The position numbers and the translations under genes are program-made. The notes beneath the pieces are model-generated. The model was not told where the DNA came from and searched no databases. It saw only the letters and a list, made by a program, of their open reading frames with translations. Positions 1 to 4,999 of a DNA stretch of 6,785 nucleotides are shown one piece after another. Origin of the DNA: Candidatus Hydrogenedentota bacterium. GTDB taxonomy: Bacteria; Hydrogenedentota; Hydrogenedentia; Hydrogenedentales; SLHB01. The stretch lies in the NCBI GenBank assembly GCA_022706165.1, contig JAKJDA010000161.1:1-6785 (forward strand). Reading direction: 5' to 3'. Within the stretch, counting starts at the first letter, position 1, and each line of letters opens with the position of its first letter.

Positions 1-649
1 TCTTCGCGCGATACTCCTCCTTCGTATACACGCCCCGCGCCGCCGCCCGCTCCACAAGCATGCTGATGTTGTTCGAATCCTTGTCGGCAGGCACAAGAAA
101 AAAACGCGGCTCATCCGGATTCAGCGGATGCATCGCCGCCCCCTCCACAAGCTCGCCATCGAAAAATTCCACGACAACCGGGCCACCCTCCGTCGCGACC
201 TCCCGATACGGACGCGACTTGTCGAAATGACCGTCAAAACTCTTCACGTAACACACAGCCTTCAGATCGGAAAAACGAACCCCTAACGTCTTGCCCGTCA
301 TGACGCCGTCCCGCGTGCAACAATCCAGATAAAACCCCGAATCGCGCGGATTCAGCGCAAAACAAACCCCATACGCGCGCCGACCATCCCGAAAAGCGAC
401 CACCAACTGCATGCGGGTATGCTTTTTGCGCGATTCCTCCTGCTTGCGATTTTCCTCCTCCTGTCTGCGTTGCCGATCGTCTTGCCAGCGCAGGATCAAT
501 TCATCGCCAATATTCGCCTTGCGCACATGGGTCGGATACAGCCCCTGACGATGAATCTCCGTCAACGCGGCGTTTTCAGACTCCGCCTCGACAACGCCGG
601 ACATTTCCTTGCCCGCCGCATCGATGGCTTTGTAGGTGAACTTGGCCAC
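1..649 (-). CDS. GspF N-terminal-like protein with tandem beta-rich modules (C-terminus outside window)
   Basis: The 216 visible residues start at a GTG (649-647), preceded by GGGAGAG about six bases upstream. Residues 1-42 (beginning MAKFTYKAIDAAGKEMSG, with conserved Ala and Leu positions and a GLYP segment) match the opening of the GspF/PilC family, inner-membrane platform proteins of type II secretion and type IV pili. Residues 52-78 form a highly charged Gln/Glu/Arg/Lys linker. Instead of the usual GspF helical domain, residues 81-136 and 158-200 follow as two copies of a pattern V-V-x-F-x-D-G...G...L-N-P...F-x-L; the first ends in DLKAVCYVK and resembles small beta-barrel domains of unknown function (DUF6982-like, from memory). 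Residues 197-216 look like a SHOCT-type helical tail with YTKEEY. It is probably not a functional GspF. A cytoplasmic adaptor or regulator is possible, but its role is unknown. An alternative in-frame GTG lies at 673. Confidence 0.8.
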   Translation of the reverse strand, partial: MAKFTYKAIDAAGKEMSGVVEAESENAALTEIHRQGLYPTHVRKANIGDELILRWQDDRQRRQEEENRKQEESRKKHTRMQLVVAFRDGRRAYGVCFALNPRDSGFYLDCCTRDGVMTGKTLGVRFSDLKAVCYVKSFDGHFDKSRPYREVATEGGPVVVEFFDGELVEGAAMHPLNPDEPRFFLVPADKDSNNISMLVERAAARGVYTKEEYRAK

Positions 650-857
650 GACCGACTCTCCCGTGTTGCGCACTGAGGCCCATCGAGCGCCGATGGAAGA
701 GGAATCGCCGCATAACGCCCATTCCCTCTTCTCCACAGGCGGGATTCATCACGGCGGATGTAAGGGGCAAGAGCATTCTCTTGTACGGAAAGCCATGCGC
801 CCCCGCCGCATTGCGGCACGCAAAGCGCAGTGTACATCCCGCCCTCGGCTTTTCATA
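650..857 (-). other. Gene-free leader of the GspF-like gene
   Basis: This stretch of about 200 bases lies between a candidate minus-strand promoter and the GTG at 649. Open frames here are short, lack a ribosome binding site and have no recognisable composition. The only structure I see is a 6-bp hairpin (CCATCG/CGATGG, loop of 5) at 680-696, about 31 bases upstream of the start codon. The leader may simply be a long untranslated region. Confidence 0.4.
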
Positions 858-886
858 ACCTTACCACCAAACGCCGGTATTGTCAA
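858..886 (-). promoter_or_regulatory. Candidate sigma-70 promoter for the GspF-like gene
   Basis: On the minus strand a perfect -35 hexamer TTGACA (886-881) is followed by a 17-base spacer and TAAGGT (863-858). The -10 box keeps the important TA...T positions but matches only 3 of 6 bases. It points at the GspF-like gene, and transcription would start near 850. It also sits downstream of the rlpA-like terminator, which fits an independent transcription unit. This is a sequence-match inference only. Confidence 0.5.
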
Positions 887-966
887 AAGGCGGAAAACCG
901 AGAAAACAAAACTCCTGATGAGCACCCATGCCCCAGCGTATCTCGCCCGCGAAAACACCAGAAACG

Positions 967-997
967 AAAAAAGCGGAAGCGCTTTTCGCGCCTCCGC
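967..997 (-). terminator. Intrinsic terminator of the RlpA-like gene
   Basis: On the minus strand a G+C-rich hairpin (973-997, ten-position stem with one mismatch, about five-base loop) is followed directly by six T residues (972-967). It begins 30 bases after the stop codon of the RlpA-like gene, the classical position of a rho-independent terminator. Confidence 0.85.
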
Positions 998-1026
998 CGC
1001 GTGATTGCCAACCAACATGCAACGCG

Positions 1027-1401
1027 TTACGTCCCCGAAGAAGGAACATGCCCCATACGATAAATCTTCACCTTTAGCAACCCATTTTTGGGGTCCAACT
1101 GCCGCATTGCCGCCAATGACAAGTCGATCACCCGCGCCGACACATACGGACCGCTATCGGTGTGCCGCACGATGACAGAACGCCCGTTCTCCGCAACCAC
1201 CAGATAATGAGCCCCAAAATCGCCTTTGGGAAGCGCGCACGTGAACTTATGATCCTGCAAAAGCTCTCCCGACGCCGTCACGCTGCCGCTGCTGGCCACC
1301 GTATAATAGGATGCAATGCCCTCAGCGACGGGTTGAAGCGGCTGTTGACACAGCAGCACCAACGCTATCACTTCTATCATGCCTTTTCTCCCTTTCCGCA
1401 T
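1027..1401 (-). CDS. RlpA-like secreted double-psi beta-barrel protein
   Basis: This is a 124-residue protein. Residues 1-26 look like a signal peptide: basic MRKGRKG, hydrophobic IEVIALVLLC, probable cleavage near PVA/E. Residues 28-115 form an RlpA-type double-psi beta-barrel, with GIASYY, TASGE, a FG turn, NGRSVIVRHTDSGP and RVIDLSLAAM in the family order. RlpA proteins act in the periplasm on peptidoglycan lacking stem peptides. The conserved Asp (82) is present, but the position usually holding His in the AAHxxLPFG segment reads Leu (57), so lytic transglycosylase activity is doubtful. No SPOR domain follows, so this is a minimal form. Start choice: 1401 supplies the basic signal-peptide n-region and has GAGGA ten bases upstream. 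A second ATG at 1380 has a better GGGAG seven bases upstream but would remove the basic residues. The gene is probably monocistronic, with its own terminator. Confidence 0.85.
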   Translation of the reverse strand: MRKGRKGMIEVIALVLLCQQPLQPVAEGIASYYTVASSGSVTASGELLQDHKFTCALPKGDFGAHYLVVAENGRSVIVRHTDSGPYVSARVIDLSLAAMRQLDPKNGLLKVKIYRMGHVPSSGT

Positions 1402-1632
1402 TCCCCTGAGTTCCTCGCTACGAGGAATCCTCGCGAAATGCCTATCCACCGCAAGGGCCACGGCCCGTGAGGCACAGACGCCATACCGCTTGTCAGGCGC
1501 CGCAGCAAGACGCCATCCGCGTCCGCCGCCCCGGGCCACCGTCCCACCGCCACACCGGCAAGACGTCCACCGCCCCGTTTTCCAGCACTTCTTTCCCCAA
1601 AAGGCGCCCCGTGCGCCCCTCGGCAAGCGATC
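1402..1632 (-). other. G+C-rich untranslated leader upstream of the RlpA-like gene
   Basis: The RlpA frame stays open upstream to 1662, but the extra residues (Arg/Gly/Cys/Trp-rich, with no signal-like start) do not resemble any protein and are best read as non-coding. I see no gene here. The stretch carries the hairpin at 1411-1427 and lies downstream of the candidate promoter at 1633-1662. Confidence 0.5.
1411..1427 (-). promoter_or_regulatory. Hairpin overlapping the ribosome binding site of the RlpA-like gene
   Basis: A perfect 7-bp inverted repeat (TTCCTCG, three-base loop, CGAGGAA) includes the GAGGA that would serve the ATG at 1401. Folding of the mRNA would hide that site while leaving the GGGAG of the ATG at 1380 free. 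It could modulate translation or simply favour the downstream start. Confidence 0.45.
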
Positions 1633-1662
1633 GTTATGACACACTCCCCCTCTCCATGTCAA
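1633..1662 (-). promoter_or_regulatory. Candidate sigma-70 promoter for the RlpA-like gene
   Basis: A perfect minus-strand TTGACA (1662-1657) is followed 18 bases later by CATAAC (1638-1633, 4 of 6 consensus). It sits at the edge of the A+T-rich island, whose A/T-tracts lie just upstream where an UP element would be. Transcription would start near 1626, giving a leader of about 225 bases. Confidence 0.45.
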
Positions 1663-2095
1663 CCACCGGAAGCAAAAAAAGCGCCGATCCGACTTATAAA
1701 TATTCCCGTTATTTCACATATAAAATTCATTCAACACCCAATGTGGACTGGATAAATGCCATTTTTCGTATAATGATTTTGCGTTACGCGCCATATGATA
1801 ATCATCATTATTTCGAACTATTATGTATTGAAATCGAGACATGGATATTCATTTTTTCAAATCAATTGATACAAATATCGCGATCGATTTTCGAGACAAT
1901 TCATGGGGTATTCGTTTTCAATACATTATATATCAATACCTTACAAATACATATCGCCTCGCGCCCCCTACGCGCACGATCAAGATACATAGTGAAAATT
2001 GTATTTGATACGTTAAGATATATTTCAGAGTTGAGTCCATTTTTCTCTTTCCACTATGAAAATATATTCTATGATGTAAGTCATCGCCGGAGTTC
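1663..2095. other. A+T-rich intergenic island
   Basis: Composition changes abruptly from the G+C-rich surroundings: some 60-base lines here are only about a quarter to a third G+C. No recognisable gene is present. Visible details are a TATAAT at 1769-1774 (plus strand) without a good -35, palindromes such as TCAATTGA and ATCGCGAT near 1862-1885, and an imperfect colinear similarity between the stretches starting TCGAGACA at 1834 and at 1891. A plus-strand frame stays open from 1467 through 2195 but has no ribosome binding site and matches no family I know. The island could be acquired DNA, a decayed gene or a large regulatory region. Confidence 0.6.
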
Positions 2096-2117
2096 CGTAT
2101 CCCGATTCCAAGGAAAA

Positions 2118-2175
2118 CCAGGGTTCGGCAGGACGGCAAGTTACGTCCAGATTCCTTTGCCCTGGAATTTTTTTT
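2118..2175. terminator. Hairpin with T-runs on both sides (bidirectional terminator-like)
   Basis: Outer arms CCAGGG (2118-2123) and CCCTGG (2160-2165) enclose an inner hairpin GGACG (2131-2135)/CGTCC (2144-2148). On the plus strand eight T residues follow (2168-2175). On the minus strand TTTT follows the stem directly (2117-2114). In the minus direction it would terminate cinA transcripts, though the outer stem is short and the loop complex. In the plus direction there is no recognised gene to terminate. Confidence 0.5.
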
Positions 2176-2252
2176 ATTTCGGATATGATACGTGATGCTA
2201 GGGGCTGAATTTGCGCGCCATGGTTTCAAAAAGGGGACGTTCTGGGGAAAAC

Positions 2253-3515
2253 CTATCTCTCGCACATCGTGGACGGCGCGCGATTTCTGGCCCTGGCAGA
2301 CACTTTGGAAAACCCGCAGCCCACGACAGGAGGGAGATCACAGGGAAAGGTTGCCGGGATCGTCCGTGTGCATCCCCAGCAGGGCGCGTCGGAGGCACTC
2401 GAGGGCCGTAACGCCGACGCGCAGAGCGGTGAGCCGGCCCCAGTCGCCGAGCGGCAATTGCCAGGCAGTACGGGACTCAGGGGTTGCGAAAACAGCGTCC
2501 AGCGCGGCCCCTTGGTCGCGTGGAACCATGGCCAAAGCGCAATCGGCATGGAACATGGCGCGCACGCTTTCGGCCAAGGTCTCCGCGTTTGTCTGGGGCA
2601 AGAGGTTCGCTGGGTCGCCAAGAACCATCCCGCCTGCGAAAGAAACGGCGCCTGCCGCACGCAGACGCCGCCGCTAACCGTTTCGGCAGTCGCCAGCGAC
2701 CAGCCCCTCTGGGCGAAAAGTCCGTCGACCACGGCCTCAAGAGTGTCGTTGTCCTTCCCGAAAATGCTCTGGGGGAGGCGACGCCGCAGCTTGCCCTCGA
2801 CTTCCGCAATCATGTTCTCGGCCTCCGTGCGGCATTGCGCAAGAGCGGTTATCCGAATGCGGACGGCATCCGGCGAGGCAAGTATGCCGATGGTCGGGTT
2901 TTTCTGGGTTTGAATGAGGTCGCCGATGACGGCGTCGACGCGCGATTCGCCTATGCCCGCGATCTTGAGCACTCGCGAATCCAGCAGACCCGCGATCCCG
3001 TATTTCTGACGCAGATAGGGCACGACGCGTTCGGTCAGCATGGCCTCGAGCTCTGACGGCACGCCGGGCATGGCGATGATGACGCCGCGCTCGTCTTCGA
3101 CGATAAGGCCCGGCGCGGTTCCGTTGGGGTTTTCGATGGCGATGGCGCCCGCCGGGGCGAAGGCCTGCTTGCGGTTGTTTTCCGTCATGGGACGGCGCAT
3201 CCGGGCAAAGCGGGCCGTGACCTGGGCCAGCAACTCTTCACGGAACTCGAGCGGGCGATTGAGGAGCGCGGCGATGCTCTCCCGGGTAAGATCGTCCTCG
3301 GTCGGTCCCAATCCGCCCGACAGCAACAACACGTCGGCCCGGTCCAGGGCGGCATGCAACGCCCGGACAATCCGCTCTTGATTGTCCCCCACGGTGGTCT
3401 TTTGATACAACGGGATGCCGTGTTCGGCCAACACCCGTCCCATATACGCGGCGTTGGCGTCTACAATCTGCCCCAGGAGCAGTTCGGTTCCAATCATGAT
3501 CATTTCAGCGCGCAT
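2253..3515 (-). CDS. cinA: CinA-family protein, reading frame shifted in its C-terminal domain
   Basis: The N-terminal part is a clear CinA/molybdopterin-binding-fold domain. It opens MRAEMIMIGTELLLGQIVDAN and carries SGGLGPTEDDLTRESIA (residues 66-82) and MPGVPSELEAML (149-160). CinA proteins join this COG1058 domain (ADP-ribose pyrophosphatase in characterised members) to a C-terminal PncC-type nicotinamide-nucleotide amidase. The second domain begins with LATAETVSGG (274-283), where the family has AESCTGG. After about residue 284-293 the open frame gives low-complexity Pro/Cys/Arg-rich sequence unlike any CinA up to the stop at 2253, while the true C-terminus continues in the neighbouring frame. 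The ATG at 3515 is chosen because homologues begin here and GAGG lies upstream; the frame is open to 3650, but that extension looks random. As read the product is 420 residues, of which about the last 130 are out of frame. The gene is divergent from the TerC gene. Confidence 0.85.
   Translation of the reverse strand: MRAEMIMIGTELLLGQIVDANAAYMGRVLAEHGIPLYQKTTVGDNQERIVRALHAALDRADVLLLSGGLGPTEDDLTRESIAALLNRPLEFREELLAQVTARFARMRRPMTENNRKQAFAPAGAIAIENPNGTAPGLIVEDERGVIIAMPGVPSELEAMLTERVVPYLRQKYGIAGLLDSRVLKIAGIGESRVDAVIGDLIQTQKNPTIGILASPDAVRIRITALAQCRTEAENMIAEVEGKLRRRLPQSIFGKDNDTLEAVVDGLFAQRGWSLATAETVSGGVCVRQAPFLSQAGWFLATQRTSCPRQTRRPWPKACAPCSMPIALWPWFHATKGPRWTLFSQPLSPVLPGNCRSATGAGSPLCASALRPSSASDAPCWGCTRTIPATFPCDLPPVVGCGFSKVSARARNRAPSTMCER
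2338..2673 (-). pseudogene. cinA: Out-of-frame C-terminal portion of cinA
   Basis: One frame away from the N-terminal part, residues running from AAGAVSFAGGMVLGDP through AETLAESVRAMFHADCALAMV to TALRVGVTALECLRRAL reproduce the CinA/PncC C-terminal layout: the GG-V strand, the Ala-rich helix with the D-x-ALAV strand, and the final R...AL..LR.AL helix. This stretch stops at 2338. A TAG in this frame at 2676-2674 limits the switch point to roughly 2641-2673, where one base appears to be missing. Joined, the protein would be about 391 residues, close to the usual 400-430. The glycine-rich GPGG loop and the ESCTGG motif of active amidases are not present, so the domain was already divergent. An ATG at 2628 could also start a separate short product. 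Confidence 0.75.
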
Positions 3516-3757
3516 CGATGGCCTCACGGGTTGCGCGGCACTGCATGAAGCGGCGATTGCGAGGTTCGCAGCGCCTGCACGACGGCCTTGCGCCGCTTTC
3601 TCGCGATCCCCTACGCGGCGGTTGTGTTTCGAAAACGGATGCCCGATCATACGCGATGTCCCGGGGTTTCACAAACACGCCCCGCGCATGCCCGAGTCGC
3701 GGCGGCGGAAAAGTTGGAGGAGGCGCGCTGCGCCAGTGCCTGAGGAAGGAGGACCGG
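3516..3757. other. Divergent intergenic region between cinA and the TerC-family gene
   Basis: This 242-base G+C-rich region must carry the promoters of both flanking genes. I find no convincing sigma-70 boxes. I looked for the manganese-sensing yybP-ykoY riboswitch often found upstream of TerC-type genes and did not recognise its conserved segments. The plus-strand frame remains open from 3518, but the residues before 3758 do not resemble the TerC family. Confidence 0.4.
3746..3752 (+). promoter_or_regulatory. Ribosome binding site that fixes a TTG start
   Basis: AAGGAGG, an essentially perfect Shine-Dalgarno sequence, lies five bases before the TTG at 3758. No ATG near it gives a protein beginning where TerC-family proteins begin. 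The upstream in-frame ATGs (3518, 3656) would add N-terminal residues with no family resemblance. Confidence 0.85.
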
Positions 3758-4504
3758 TTGTTTCACGAGATATTCGTCGCGGAAAATCTGATCGCCCTGT
3801 TGACCCTGACCGCGCTGGAGATTGTCCTAGGAATTGACAATATCGTGGTGATAGCCATCGTCACGGGGAAACTCGACAAGCGGAGCGGCGCCATCGCGCG
3901 CCAGACCGGTCTGGCCCTGGCCATGGGCATGCGAATACTGCTGCTGCTTTCTATCCGATGGATGATGGGACTTACCATGCCCCTCTTCAGCGTTTTTGAA
4001 CATGCGGTGACGGGCAAGGATTTGATTCTGCTGGGAGGCGGCGCGTTTCTCATCGGTAAATCGACCTACGAAATTCACGAGCGGGTCGAGGGACCGGACA
4101 GCATCGACGCGGTGAAACGACGCAGCGTCGGATCGTTGCGAACGGCCATCATCCAGATAGCGCTGCTGGACATCGTGTTCAGCCTTGACTCGGTGATCAC
4201 GGCCGTCGGCATGGCGCAGCGCCTCTGGGTCATGATATTCGCCATTGTCGCGGCTATCCTGATGATGATGGCGTTTTCGGGAGCCATCACGGCGTTTATC
4301 CATCGTCACCCGACATTGAAAGTGTTGGCGTTGGCGTTTCTGATGCTGATCGGGGCGATGCTGGTGGCGGAGGGACTCGGCAAGCACATCGAGAAGGGAT
4401 ATATCTACTTTGCGATGGCCTTTTCCTTATTCGTGGAGATGTTGAACTTGCGGGCTCAGAAAAAAGCGCCCCTTCTCCCGAAACCGCAGGGGGAGAAGCC
4501 ATAA
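3758..4504 (+). CDS. TerC/YgdQ-family integral membrane metal transporter
   Basis: This 248-residue protein, of usual length for single-domain TerC-family (COG0861) members, consists of about seven membrane segments. The two hallmark acidic motifs are present: EIVLGIDNIVV in the first helices (Asp27, Asn28) and the pseudo-symmetric DIVFSLDSVITAVGM (Asp144). Between them are the typical GLALAMGMRILLLLSI helix, GKDLILLGGGAFLIGKSTYEIHE (residues 87-108) and a charged cytoplasmic loop (109-128). The C-terminus ends in the basic, Pro-rich tail LRAQKKAPLLPKPQGEKP. Characterised relatives (Alx, MeeF/YkoY) export Mn2+. The substrate here is inferred, not shown. The sequence most resembles the YgdQ/YoaE N-terminal subgroup, without CBS or CorC domains. 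The gene is read alone, divergent from cinA and convergent with the small RNA candidate and the cytochrome. Confidence 0.93.
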   Translation: MFHEIFVAENLIALLTLTALEIVLGIDNIVVIAIVTGKLDKRSGAIARQTGLALAMGMRILLLLSIRWMMGLTMPLFSVFEHAVTGKDLILLGGGAFLIGKSTYEIHERVEGPDSIDAVKRRSVGSLRTAIIQIALLDIVFSLDSVITAVGMAQRLWVMIFAIVAAILMMMAFSGAITAFIHRHPTLKVLALAFLMLIGAMLVAEGLGKHIEKGYIYFAMAFSLFVEMLNLRAQKKAPLLPKPQGEKP

Positions 4505-4569
4505 AAAGGCGAGGCCGCGAAACCGTCCAAAGGGGGGCTTTGGAATTACAGGGTATGCTTCGCGGCCTC
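4503..4569 (-). terminator. Long perfect hairpin with T-run, terminator of the small RNA candidate
   Basis: An 11-bp perfect inverted repeat (GAGGCCGCGAA at 4511-4521, TTCGCGGCCTC at 4559-4569) encloses a second perfect 6-bp hairpin (CCAAAG, five G, CTTTGG at 4527-4543). On the minus strand the outer stem is followed after GCC by five T residues (4507-4503). No T-run follows on the plus strand, so it acts mainly as a minus-strand terminator and overlaps the stop codon of the TerC gene. Confidence 0.7.
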
Positions 4570-4698
4570 TAGGCGCACACCCAGCGAGCGTCATCGCCAC
4601 TTCGCCGGGGGATATGCATCATCAATGACGGTTGGGATATGCCTCCTCGACTTTTTGTATTGCCTACGCTTCTCGTAGGCCTAAAACCTTCTTCGCGT
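4503..4698 (-). ncRNA. Candidate small non-coding RNA, about 196 bases
   Basis: A consensus promoter, a structured stretch and a terminator line up on the minus strand in a region without a protein gene. The predicted RNA starts near 4698. It holds a perfect 7-bp hairpin close to its 5' end (GCCTACG, five-base loop, CGTAGGC at 4662-4680), then a less structured middle with GAGGAGG, and ends in the nested hairpin and T-run. The motif GCATA(T)CCC occurs three times (4642-4634, 4616-4608, 4558-4551), leaving C-rich segments that could pair with ribosome binding sites. A 17-codon frame beginning ATGATGCAT ends with TAG just before the terminator, but GAGGAGG is 19 bases away, too far for an ordinary start. 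I do not recognise 6S, SRP, tmRNA or RNase P features. The 3' end overlaps the end of the TerC gene in antisense by only a base or two. Confidence 0.55.
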
Positions 4699-4704
4699 GA
4701 GGGT

Positions 4705-4733
4705 ATAATACAAAACAAAGAGCCTCTTGTCAA
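4705..4733 (-). promoter_or_regulatory. Near-perfect sigma-70 promoter of the small RNA candidate
   Basis: On the minus strand a perfect TTGACA (4733-4728), an ideal 17-base spacer and TATTAT (4710-4705, 5 of 6) make the best promoter match in the window. The DNA immediately upstream carries A/T-tracts of UP-element type. It cannot serve the cytochrome gene, which lies upstream and reads in the same direction. Nothing but the small RNA candidate lies in its path before the terminator at 4503. Confidence 0.7.
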
Positions 4734-4738
4734 CCTAA

Positions 4739-4768
4739 TTTCTGGCATTCCCAGAAAAAATTCTAGAA
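4739..4768. promoter_or_regulatory. Operator-like dyads upstream of the small RNA promoter
   Basis: A perfect 7-bp inverted repeat with a five-base spacer (TTTCTGG CATTC CCAGAAA, 4739-4757) is centred about 50 bases before the predicted transcription start. It is followed by the palindrome TTCTAGAA (4761-4768), inside two tandem AGAAAAA(A)TTCT units (4753-4775). The position and symmetry fit an activator site, but the regulator is unknown. Confidence 0.4.
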
Positions 4769-4775
4769 AAATTCT

Positions 4776-4999
4776 CTTTGCCTCCCGAGAACATCCCCAT
4801 AACGCTTGTGACGCCTCTCGGTTGAAAATCTGCCGTTGGGAAAATCAAGGCCGGCAATCGACATTTCACTGATCTATGTCGAAAAGACACGATGTCGATC
4901 ACCGTGAAACACAACCCGAGCATTGACCAAAACTCCGGCATGGCACAGCCTCCGCATGACGGTGTAAAGGAATGAATCGGTCAGAATGCTTGCAGCCCG
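4776..4999. other. Gene-free 3' flank of the cytochrome gene
   Basis: This stretch follows the stop codon of the cytochrome gene. I see no convincing gene, promoter or intrinsic terminator for the cytochrome here. Frames of 68-77 codons that touch it have no family resemblance and no convincing start. Confidence 0.4.

Noticed and set aside
562..1018. Several overlapping open frames on both strands between the GspF-like and RlpA-like genes
   Set aside because: They lack ribosome binding sites, overlap a terminator and a promoter, and their Arg/Pro/Cys-rich translations look like random G+C-rich reading.
1402..1662. N-terminal extension of the RlpA-like protein to 1662
   Set aside because: The added residues have no family resemblance and would bury the signal peptide; two better starts lie downstream.
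1792..1812. Fur-box-like sequence TGATAATCATCATTAT in the A+T island
   Set aside because: The two half-sites have the wrong spacing for a 7-1-7 site, and the match is about 13 of 19; likely chance in A+T-rich DNA.
1834..1945. Imperfect direct repeat with 57-base offset starting TCGAGACA
   Set aside because: The similarity needs several gaps and lies in low-complexity A+T-rich DNA, so it is too weak to call a repeat element.
3516..3757. yybP-ykoY manganese riboswitch upstream of the TerC-family gene
   Set aside because: It is expected from family knowledge, but its conserved segments are not recognisable here.
2484..3837. Long plus-strand open frames across cinA
   Set aside because: They are antisense shadows of the cinA coding region in G+C-rich DNA.
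4503..4698. 6S RNA or SRP RNA identity for the small RNA candidate
   Set aside because: The length fits 6S, but the closing stem and central bubble are not evident, and the SRP GGAA-loop domain is absent.
4639..4941. Small proteins of 68-77 residues between TerC and the cytochrome
   Set aside because: No family resemblance, and both cross the promoter and operator-like DNA of the small RNA candidate.
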